Of a DNA stretch of 64,000 bases, positions 57,381 to 64,000 are shown one piece after another (position 1 is the stretch's first letter; each line of letters starts with the position of its first letter). The translations under genes were made by a program, and so were the position numbers. The DNA lies in the NCBI GenBank assembly GCA_905188195.1, contig CAJJKY010000011.1, forward strand, positions 1-64,000. The letters are read 5' to 3'. The notes beneath the pieces were generated by a model, which was not told the origin of the DNA, searched no databases, and was given only the letters and a program-made list of their open reading frames with translations. Source of the DNA: Streptococcus parasanguinis. GTDB lineage: Bacteria; Bacillota; Bacilli; Lactobacillales; Streptococcaceae.

Positions 57381-58715
57381 TTATTTTTCCATAAACTGAG
57401 CCAAATCTTGTAAAGAACGTTCGGCAATTTTCTCATACCGTTCCTTTTTATCTCGAATGCGTGGTCCTTCCAGCTCCTTGATAATTCCAAAATTGACATT
57501 CATCGGTTGGAAATGCTTGCTGTCGGCATGGGTAATATAGTGAGCCAGGCTTCCGATAGCTGTCGTTTCAGGGAAAATCGCTGCTTCTTCTCCTTTGAAA
57601 AGGCGAGCTGCATTGATTCCAGCTACCAAACCTGAGGCTGCTGACTCAACATAGCCTTCTACCCCTGTCATTTGGCCTGCAAAGAAGAGGTTCGGTTGTT
57701 TCTTAGAACGGTAGGTTTGTTCAAGCAGATTTGGAGAATCCATGTAGGAATTGCGGTGCATGACTCCGTATCTGACAAACTCCGCATGTTCCAAACCTGG
57801 AATCATTTGGAAGACCCGTTTTTGTTCGCCCCATTTAAGGTGAGTTTGGAAGCCAACGATATTGTAGAGGCTGGCAGCCGCATTGTCTTGGCGCAACTGA
57901 ACGACTGCATAGGGTGTCTTAAACTCCCCATCACGTGGCCCTTTGTAATCATCTGGATACTCGAGTCCAACTGGTTTCATAGGGCCATAGAGCATAGTTT
58001 TGATGCCTCGTTTGGCCATGACTTCAATGGGCATACAACCTTCAAAATACTTTTCTTTTTCAAAAGAGTTGAGCGGGGCTTCTTCTGCATTGACCAAGGC
58101 CTCGTGGAAGTCCATAAACTCTTGCTTGGTCATTGGGCAGTTGAGATAAGCTGCTTCTCCCTTATCATAGCGTGACTTGAGATAGACCTTGTTCATATCG
58201 ACAGTATTGACATCGATGATTGGAGCTGCTGCATCATAAAAATAGAAACCATCGCCACCATTAAGGGCGTGAATCTTTTCTGCCAAGGCATCGCTGGTTA
58301 GAGGCCCCGTTGCGACCACTGTGATGGCATCTGTCGGCAATTCCGTAATTTCATCACGAATGACTTCGATGAGCGGATGTTGGGACACCTTCTCCGTCAC
58401 CCGGCTAGCAAAACCTTCTCGGTCCACAGCAAGTGCTCCACCGGCTGGTACACGAGTCGCTTCCGCTGCTTCAAGGATGACAGAACCCAGACGACGCATT
58501 TCTTCTTTGAGGAGCCCGACAGCATTGGTGAGAGAATCCCCACGAAGAGAGTTGGAACACACTAACTCAGCAAAGTTGTCTGTTTTGTGTTGCGGAGTGG
58601 ATTTGACTCCACGCATTTCATAAAGCTTGACCGGAATTCCCTGTTGGGCAATCTGGTAAGCTGCTTCCGAGCCTGCAAGGCCCGCACCGATCACATTGAT
58701 ATAAGATTGAGACAT
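57381..58715 (-). CDS. trmFO: tRNA (m5U54) methyltransferase TrmFO
   Basis: 444 residues from the ATG at 58715 (MSQSYINVIGAGLAGSEAAY), preceded by AGAGGT. An upstream in-frame start at 58772 has no ribosome site. The FAD motif is VIGAGLAGSEAAYQIA, with the conserved VCSNSLRGDSLTNAVGLLKEEM. TrmFO is the folate-dependent flavoenzyme that makes ribothymidine at position 54 of tRNAs. A TGG-TATAAT -10 at about 58798-58806 precedes it. Confidence 0.95.
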   Translation of the reverse strand: MSQSYINVIGAGLAGSEAAYQIAQQGIPVKLYEMRGVKSTPQHKTDNFAELVCSNSLRGDSLTNAVGLLKEEMRRLGSVILEAAEATRVPAGGALAVDREGFASRVTEKVSQHPLIEVIRDEITELPTDAITVVATGPLTSDALAEKIHALNGGDGFYFYDAAAPIIDVNTVDMNKVYLKSRYDKGEAAYLNCPMTKQEFMDFHEALVNAEEAPLNSFEKEKYFEGCMPIEVMAKRGIKTMLYGPMKPVGLEYPDDYKGPRDGEFKTPYAVVQLRQDNAAASLYNIVGFQTHLKWGEQKRVFQMIPGLEHAEFVRYGVMHRNSYMDSPNLLEQTYRSKKQPNLFFAGQMTGVEGYVESAASGLVAGINAARLFKGEEAAIFPETTAIGSLAHYITHADSKHFQPMNVNFGIIKELEGPRIRDKKERYEKIAERSLQDLAQFMEK

Positions 58716-58816
58716 GACACTAATACCTCTTTGGGTATCAAAACACCTCACTGAACTGTTAGACACCCACAAATCTTTCTAATTTTCTACTTGGTCCATT
58801 ATACCAAAAAGCCAAG

Positions 58817-58850
58817 TAAAAAGACAGGGAAGCTTTTCCTTCCTGTCTTA
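58817..58850 (-). terminator. Terminator of satD-satE
   Basis: AAGACAGG-A-AGG pairs with CTTCCCTGTCTT around AAAAG on the minus strand and is followed by TTTTT. Confidence 0.75.
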
Positions 58851-58869
58851 GACTTTACTATTTATTTTC

Positions 58870-59574
58870 TTATAGACACAACCAAGCTGCTAAGAGGGCA
58901 GAGAGGATACTGAACAAGGACCCGATCAAGTAATACTCCGCAAAGGCTGGATTCTCCGAAATTTTATTATAGCGGGCGATGGATTTGGCTGTAAATACTA
59001 GGCCGATAGATGCAAATTGCCCATAGACCAGACAGGCACCAATCACCAAACGCTCTAAAAAGCCAATCATGGAACCAGCCCCAGTGATCGTATCCATTTT
59101 CTTCTTGCTGGTGGGTTGATACTTGGCAAACAGAATTTTAAAGGCAATATTGCTTGGTTTCCCAACTAGGAGGGCATAAAAGATTAGATTTAAAATGTCC
59201 AAGGGTAGATAGGTCGTGCCATTCTTCGCTCCTAAAAGGACTAGACACGTCAAGATGCCAATATGCAAGACTTGATCCAGCGTAAAGGTCCATGCGGTTG
59301 GTAATTTCAATTGCTTCTGCACGATCGGTTTTAAGAAATCTATTCCAGCATGAGTCAGTAAAATGACCAAGCAAATCCACCACAAGTCTATATGACAGAG
59401 AGAAACCACTATCAGAGGCAGTGCTACATATAGAATGTGAAGCCCGAGAACCTTCTTATCCTGATCCTTGCGATCCGCCATCTTTTGACTTTGAAAATAA
59501 TAATCCGATAACAAATGACAAATCAACAAGAGGATCAAGTATGGATTCATTACGATACTAGACAATCCGCTCAT
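58870..59574 (-). CDS. DUF3307 membrane protein (SatE-like)
   Basis: 234 residues with about six membrane helices. The conserved start MNPYLILLLICHLLSDYYFQ and LTHAGIDFLKPIVQKQ fit DUF3307. In S. mutans the homologue is SatE of the ylxM-ffh-satCDE secretion and acid-tolerance operon. The function is unknown. AAAGGAGAGG precedes the ATG at 59574, and the gene overlaps satD by 17 bases. Confidence 0.83.
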   Translation of the reverse strand: MSGLSSIVMNPYLILLLICHLLSDYYFQSQKMADRKDQDKKVLGLHILYVALPLIVVSLCHIDLWWICLVILLTHAGIDFLKPIVQKQLKLPTAWTFTLDQVLHIGILTCLVLLGAKNGTTYLPLDILNLIFYALLVGKPSNIAFKILFAKYQPTSKKKMDTITGAGSMIGFLERLVIGACLVYGQFASIGLVFTAKSIARYNKISENPAFAEYYLIGSLFSILSALLAAWLCL

Positions 59575-60235
59575 GGGCCTCTCCTTTCTCTAAGCTTTGA
59601 ATACAAGCTAGTGCTGCTGCTCGTCCCCGTAAATAAACGCGAATACTGCTACTCTTTAAGCGCTTGGACAGGGCACTTGGGTTAAGCCCTAGCGATTGGG
59701 CCAAATCTTGCTGACTAAAGTTTTCACTATAGACAGATCTCTTTAGTAGATTGAGCAGGATCTCTTCCTGACTCTCTCTCCAGCCCGAACGTATGGCCTC
59801 TCCAGAAGCAATGAGGGTATTCACCACCATGTCCTGGCTGTCATGACCGCTCAAAAAATAAATCTGGGTGTTGCCATAATCATTTTTCTGATGGACCAGA
59901 TTAATAGCTGCACGAGCATTCCAATAGGCTGGTCCATCTGCACCGATACTTTGCAGGGGATCGATATCCGTTACAATCTCCCCAATGCCAATACCGAAAC
60001 GAAGTTGAGTCGGTTTTAGTTCTGAACGCAGGGTATCAATGATTTGAAAAATCGGAGCATCCACTTTTAAAAGCGCCTGAAACTCATCACCCAAAGTTAA
60101 GGTAAAAGCCGATGCTAGGCAGTTTTTAAAAAGCTCATTGATCTTTTGAAGAGTTTTTTCCAATTGTTTTTGCAGGTCAAAACGTTCTTGTACGATTTTG
60201 GAATCAATCACATCTGCAATCAAAGCAAGATACAT
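59558..60235 (-). CDS. SatD-family regulator-like protein
   Basis: 225 residues. The N-terminal ~150 (YLALIADVIDSKIVQERFDL, FTLTLGDEFQALLK, RFGIGIGEIVTDID) has a nucleotidyl-cyclase-like look but lacks obvious catalytic pairs. The C-terminus has a helix-turn-helix (FSQQDLAQSLGLNPSALSKRL). SatD of S. mutans belongs to the acid-tolerance operon. Three 18-bp dyads over its own promoter suggest autoregulation. AAGGAGGTG precedes the ATG. It is coupled to the DUF3307 gene. Confidence 0.8.
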   Translation of the reverse strand: MYLALIADVIDSKIVQERFDLQKQLEKTLQKINELFKNCLASAFTLTLGDEFQALLKVDAPIFQIIDTLRSELKPTQLRFGIGIGEIVTDIDPLQSIGADGPAYWNARAAINLVHQKNDYGNTQIYFLSGHDSQDMVVNTLIASGEAIRSGWRESQEEILLNLLKRSVYSENFSQQDLAQSLGLNPSALSKRLKSSSIRVYLRGRAAALACIQSLEKGEAHERIV

Positions 60236-60250
60236 AAGCCCACCTCCTTA

Positions 60251-60324
60251 TGTCTATTATAACGAAAAAAACAAAAAATGTCTATTATAACAGACATTTA
60301 TAAAAATTGCCGTTATAACAGACA
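60251..60324 (-). promoter_or_regulatory. satD promoter with three operator dyads at 28-bp spacing
   Basis: 18-bp sites begin at 60251, 60279 and 60307, exactly 28 bases apart. The middle one is the near-perfect palindrome TGTCTATTATAACAGACA; each flanking one keeps one arm and the centre TTATAA. On the minus strand a TAGACA in the middle site and the TATAAT in the site next to satD stand 17 bases apart as -35 and -10, so a bound regulator would block the promoter. Confidence 0.75.
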
Positions 60325-60333
60325 TTTAATAAC

Positions 60334-62415
60334 TTATTTCACTTTTTCTTCTTCGTAGTCACCATTGCTACATACGACTTGTTTGCCGCCACCACGAACT
60401 TTTTTCTCAACTAAGTAGTGGCCACATTTTGGACAATCCCGACCGATCGGTTTATCCCAAGAGGTAAATTCACACTCTGGATAGCGATTGCATCCATAGA
60501 AGATACGGTTGCGCTTGGTTTTGCGTTCGATGATTTGTCCCTGATGACAGTCTGGACACTCCACGCCGATTTCTTTGACAATGGCCTGAGTATGACGACA
60601 ATCTGGGAAATTACTACAAGCATAGAACTTACCAAAACGTCCTAATTTAATCACCATCGGGCTACCACAGACTTCACAATCAAAACCAGCTGGTTCATCT
60701 TTGATTTGGATTTTTTCCATCTCTTCTTCAGCCTTTGCGACTTCCTTAGAGAATGGTTTGTAGAAGGCATCGATGACTTTTTGCCACTCTTCTTTTCCAA
60801 GTTCGACATCATCGAGTTTCCCTTCCATCTCTGCTGTGAAGGTCACGTTGACAATATCTGGGAAGAATTCAACGATCAGTTTATTGACGATCTCCCCTAA
60901 TTCTGTTGGTTCAAAGCGTTTGGCTACCAGCTTCACATAATAGCGTTTTTGAATGGTCTCAATCGTCGGTGCATAGGTTGAAGGACGACCAACACCGTTC
61001 TCTTCCAAGGTCTTAATCAAAGTCGCTTCAGAATATCGAGCAGGTGGTTGGGTAAAGTGTTGCTCCGGCTTGCTATTGACTTGCTTAACGATATCGCCTT
61101 CTACCATATCCGGCAACATCTTGTTCTTATCTGAGTCATTATAAATAGCCAAATAACCATCAAACTTCACCTGGCTCCCATTTGCCGTGTACTGAACCCC
61201 ATTTTGACCTAAACGGACATTCATGGTATCAAAGACTGCAGCAGTCATTTGACTAGCCACAAAGCGGTTCCAAATCAAGGTGTAGAGTTTTAATTGGTCT
61301 TTGTCCAAGTATTTAGCAATGCTCTCAGGAGTATTGAAGACGCTGGATGGACGAATCGCTTCGTGGGCATCTTGGGCTCCAGAAGCATTCTTCACACGGC
61401 TTCCATGCTTGGAATATTTCTCACCAAAGCGATCCACGATAAAGTTAGCTGCCTCATTTTGCGCAACTGGACTGATCCGTGTAGAATCGGTACGCATATA
61501 GGTAATCAAACCTTGAACACCCGAGCCAATATTGATTCCTTCATACAATTGCTGGGCGACCATCATGGTCTTGCGTGTACGGAAGTTGATCTTATTGGCA
61601 GCATCCATCTGCATGGAAGAGGTGGTGTATGGAAGTGGCGCATTCCGACGACGCTCTTTCTTTTCCACCTTTTCAACGGTAAAATCTTTGCCATCTAAGC
61701 GTTCAAGAACAGCTTTCACCTCTTCATTGGTGTTGAGCTTCATCTTCTTGCCATCAATCCCATAGAAGCTGGCTTGGAATTGCTTGGTCCCTTTTTTGAA
61801 GACACCATCAATGGTCCAGTATTCTTCCGGCTTGAAATCATTAATTTCATTTTCACGATCAATGATTAATTTGAGGGCAACTGATTGCACGCGCCCTGCA
61901 GAAAGTCCTTTTTTAACCTTTTTCCAAAGAATAGGTGAAATTGAATATCCTACAATCCGGTCCAAGACCCGACGTGCTTGTTGGGCATCGACCAAGTCCA
62001 TATCGATTTGGCGCGGTTCTTTAAAGGCATTTTTAACGGCATCCTTGGTGATTTCGTTAAAGACCACACGGTTTTTTTCCTTAGCATCCAAGTTCAAAAT
62101 ATGCGCTAAATGCCAAGAAATAGCTTCTCCTTCTCGGTCCGGGTCACTTGCGAGAAAGACTTGTTTGGCTTTTTTAGCTTCTTTTTTCAAATCATTGATC
62201 AAGGGACCTTTCCCGCGAATATTGATATACTCCGGTTCATAGTTATTGTCGAAGTCAATCGACATCGTAGATTTTTTCAGGTCCCGAATATGGCCCACAC
62301 TAGCCATGACTTTGTAGTTACGACCAAGGTATTTCTCGATTGTTTTGGCCTTAGCAGGAGACTCCACAATCACCAAATTTTTCTTGGTTGTACTGCTTTT
62401 CTTTTTTGTTACCAC
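60334..62415 (-). CDS. topA: DNA topoisomerase I
   Basis: 693 residues. The N-terminal Toprim domain starts NLVIVESPAKAKTIEKYLG with the acidic SDPDREGEA motif. The active Tyr is in GLITYMRTDSTRIS. Three C-terminal zinc-ribbon repeats follow (CEVCGSP, CPDCHQG, CPKCGHY); the last lacks its fourth Cys. TopA relaxes negative supercoils. It lies 86 bases after dprA, an order common in streptococci. No clear terminator separates it from satD. Confidence 0.97.
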   Translation of the reverse strand: MVTKKKSSTTKKNLVIVESPAKAKTIEKYLGRNYKVMASVGHIRDLKKSTMSIDFDNNYEPEYINIRGKGPLINDLKKEAKKAKQVFLASDPDREGEAISWHLAHILNLDAKEKNRVVFNEITKDAVKNAFKEPRQIDMDLVDAQQARRVLDRIVGYSISPILWKKVKKGLSAGRVQSVALKLIIDRENEINDFKPEEYWTIDGVFKKGTKQFQASFYGIDGKKMKLNTNEEVKAVLERLDGKDFTVEKVEKKERRRNAPLPYTTSSMQMDAANKINFRTRKTMMVAQQLYEGINIGSGVQGLITYMRTDSTRISPVAQNEAANFIVDRFGEKYSKHGSRVKNASGAQDAHEAIRPSSVFNTPESIAKYLDKDQLKLYTLIWNRFVASQMTAAVFDTMNVRLGQNGVQYTANGSQVKFDGYLAIYNDSDKNKMLPDMVEGDIVKQVNSKPEQHFTQPPARYSEATLIKTLEENGVGRPSTYAPTIETIQKRYYVKLVAKRFEPTELGEIVNKLIVEFFPDIVNVTFTAEMEGKLDDVELGKEEWQKVIDAFYKPFSKEVAKAEEEMEKIQIKDEPAGFDCEVCGSPMVIKLGRFGKFYACSNFPDCRHTQAIVKEIGVECPDCHQGQIIERKTKRNRIFYGCNRYPECEFTSWDKPIGRDCPKCGHYLVEKKVRGGGKQVVCSNGDYEEEKVK

Positions 62416-62501
62416 GTTTTATCCCTCTGTATTGTATAAATCTCATTGAGTTTAATACATTTTAAGAAAGATGTCAACTAGGAACTTCTCCTATAGGAAA
62501 A

Positions 62502-63350
62502 TCACAAATCGTATTTCAATTCATCAAGAATGTCCTGGCCTGAGGTGACAAGCTTTGCGCCTTCTTGAATCAGGTGATGGCAGCCTGCAGATTTTCCATC
62601 TAAAATATTTCCCGGAATAGCAAAAACGTCTCGTCCTTCTTCCATAGCACGCTCACAAGTAATCAAACTCCCTGAACGGAGTCGCGCCTCTGCCACAATC
62701 ACTGCCTGACAGAGACCTGCAATGATGCGATTTCGCTCAGGAAAATGAAACTTAAGTGGGGCCTGCCCTGGACCATACTCGCTTAAGATCAGATGGTGTT
62801 CCCCCATATGCGCCTGCAGTCTTTGATTGCTCTTAGGATAAGAGACATCCAGTCCAGTTCCTATCACTCCGATGGTTTTGCCACCATTGCGAATGCTGGC
62901 ATAATGAGCGGTCGCATCAATCCCCTTTGCAAGTCCACTAACAATAATCAATTTATTCCCAAGTTCCTTAATAATCTTCTCTACAGAGCGAACCCCTTCT
63001 CGCGTGGTCTCGCGAGCTCCAACAACTGCGATCTTCGGTCTGGTTAACAATTCCAAATCTCCCTGGTAAAAAAGGAGTACAGGAGGGTTGTAGATCTGTA
63101 GCAATTCCTCAGGGTATTCAGGATCAAAAATGGATAGAGATGGGAACCGTTCAAACTCCTTGTGTAAATGCTCTTCATCCAGTTGCCGGTATTTGTCTAC
63201 AAAATGAATAATACTGCGACAGCGAGCGATCCTTGCTATCTCTTCTAATCTTGGTAAGACTTGGTCTTTCCTACAGTAGTCCAAGACTCTCAAGACTTGC
63301 TCATTTGATAAACCGGCTTCTTTTAATTTAAAGATTTCAAATTTCTCCAT
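62502..63350 (-). CDS. dprA: DNA processing protein DprA
   Basis: 282 residues. The Rossmann-like DprA domain shows VVGARETTREGVRSVE, VSGLAKGIDATAHYAS, GTGLDVSYP and FPERNRIIAGLCQ. An N-terminal helical domain (EAGLSNEQVLRVL) precedes it. DprA loads RecA onto incoming single-stranded DNA during natural transformation. I use the ATG at 63350, preceded by AAGG; a GTG two codons earlier is possible. A ComX box is not visible to me upstream. Confidence 0.95.
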   Translation of the reverse strand: MEKFEIFKLKEAGLSNEQVLRVLDYCRKDQVLPRLEEIARIARCRSIIHFVDKYRQLDEEHLHKEFERFPSLSIFDPEYPEELLQIYNPPVLLFYQGDLELLTRPKIAVVGARETTREGVRSVEKIIKELGNKLIIVSGLAKGIDATAHYASIRNGGKTIGVIGTGLDVSYPKSNQRLQAHMGEHHLILSEYGPGQAPLKFHFPERNRIIAGLCQAVIVAEARLRSGSLITCERAMEEGRDVFAIPGNILDGKSAGCHHLIQEGAKLVTSGQDILDELKYDL

Positions 63351-63391
63351 AGTCACCTTCTACTTCCTCTCACTTATTTATTCGAAAAAGA

Positions 63392-63420
63392 AAAGAAAAA
63401 AGCTCTATTTCTAGAACTTT
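63392..63420 (-). terminator. Terminator overlapping the ROK gene stop
   Basis: On the minus strand AG-T-TCTA-GAAA-TAGA-G-CT is followed by six T. The stop codon is inside the hairpin. Confidence 0.65.
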
Positions 63421-64000
63421 TTTTGATATGTCGAAGAATAAAAGTAAGATGCGGCACCAATCAAGTTGCTTTCATTGTGGAAGCGAGCAGCTTGGATGGG
63501 CAAGGCCTCAAATTGTTTATGCCCTTTTTGAGAGAGTAGCTCATGGTATTGTCGACTGATCTCATCGATCAATAGTGGTTGACTACTAATGCCCCCTCCA
63601 ATCGTCACCTTCTCAAGCAAGAGCAAAGATTGAAGATTAAAAATCAGAATAGCAATATCATGACAATACTCCTTAAACAAGGATGTCAGCTCCTCATGGC
63701 CTCCTTGATCAAGAGCTTTGAAAACAGCTATACCATCTGCCTTTTCTAAGTTCAAGATGTGACTAGCCTTCTCAACAAATTGAACAGCTGAACCGGTGTT
63801 TTCCAAAAGATTGGAAATACCTTGCAAAAAGAGTTCGCGATGAAAGCGGTAATTTTCTGGTGTTCTTTCTGACTTATCAATAGACCGAATGTATTCTGTC
63901 AGTTGCCATCCTCTCAATAGGTCACCATTAGAAAGAAGAGCAAGGCCAACTCCTGTCCCCAAGACCAAGGTCGCACCGCAAGGACAATCTTTTAGATTAC
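63411..64000 (-). CDS. ROK-family sugar kinase or regulator, 5' end outside the window
   Basis: About 196 residues are visible. The frame stays open to the right edge, so the N-terminus (ATP-binding and substrate region) is missing. VLGTGVGLALLSNGDLLRGWQLTE fits the ROK signature around the phosphate-binding loop, and the late KVTIGGGISSQPLLIDEI is the conserved C-terminal motif. ROK proteins are sugar kinases or, with an N-terminal helix-turn-helix, repressors; which one cannot be told here. A zinc-binding Cys cluster usual for ROK kinases is not evident in this part. Confidence 0.8.
   Translation of the reverse strand, partial: NLKDCPCGATLVLGTGVGLALLSNGDLLRGWQLTEYIRSIDKSERTPENYRFHRELFLQGISNLLENTGSAVQFVEKASHILNLEKADGIAVFKALDQGGHEELTSLFKEYCHDIAILIFNLQSLLLLEKVTIGGGISSQPLLIDEISRQYHELLSQKGHKQFEALPIQAARFHNESNLIGAASYFYSSTYQKKF

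Noticed and set aside
60706..62439. Plus-strand open frames across topA
   Set aside because: They are antisense shadows of a conserved gene, with no ribosome sites or recognisable domains.
1..64000. CRISPR arrays, insertion sequences, tRNA or rRNA genes
   Set aside because: I saw no regularly spaced direct repeats with spacers, no transposase reading frames and no recognisable tRNA or rRNA sequence.

Overview
The window is a Streptococcus chromosome segment, most likely an oral species of the Sanguinis/Mitis groups such as S. parasanguinis or a close relative. This rests on protein sequences and gene order I recognise: ylxM-ffh, tdk-prfA-prmC-sua5-glyA-ndpA-lysozyme-like, xpt-pbuX behind a purine riboswitch, XerS with a difSL site, a pyruvate-dehydrogenase-type operon with lplA, and an efe-tat iron operon. 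Exact species and copy numbers cannot be settled without database searches.

Layout. 0-9 kb: a YdcF-like membrane protein, BrnQ, a CcdA/thioredoxin-lipoprotein pair, and a divergent redox locus in which apbE and two flavin reductases face a water-forming NADH oxidase. 9-15.6 kb: a ClC channel, then efeO-efeB-efeU-tatC-tatA (iron uptake with its own Tat translocase) and a 36-residue membrane protein. 15.6-19 kb: an accessory stretch with a truncated repeat, tandem hairpins, unknown proteins and a hydrolase. 19-36.7 kb: purine salvage (guaC, riboswitch, xpt, pbuX, guaA), MATE, ilvD, tautomerase, tdk, the prfA-to-lysozyme operon, a DUF1002 secreted protein, DUF805 and a GntR regulator. 36.9-42.2 kb: five tightly overlapping genes (glycosyltransferase, SDR reductase, metallo-beta-lactamase-fold hydrolase, adenylate-forming enzyme, FabH/OleA-like ketosynthase) that look like a small, uncharacterised biosynthetic cluster. 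42.2-47.4 kb: ylxM-ffh, two hydrolases, and difSL-xerS. 47.5-64 kb: nearly all genes on the minus strand: lplA, the dehydrogenase operon, an ATP-grasp/two-esterase operon, trmFO, satD-satE, topA, dprA and a ROK protein cut by the window edge.

Gene direction flips at difSL/xerS (about 46.3-47.4 kb): most genes to the left run rightward and those to the right run leftward. This is what is expected when two replication forks meet at dif, so the window spans the replication terminus.

The best candidates for something new are: (1) a cytoplasmic flavin reductase with a PAS-like domain and a C-terminal tail carrying two DATSGAS motifs that match the target of the adjacent flavin transferase ApbE; (2) the five-gene OleA/OleD-like cluster; (3) a 136-bp repeat present in two full copies whose stems differ by compensating changes, so probably a structured RNA; (4) three 18-bp dyads at exact 28-bp spacing over the satD promoter; (5) an ATP-grasp ligase with two esterases; (6) an xerS promoter whose -35 box lies inside difSL.
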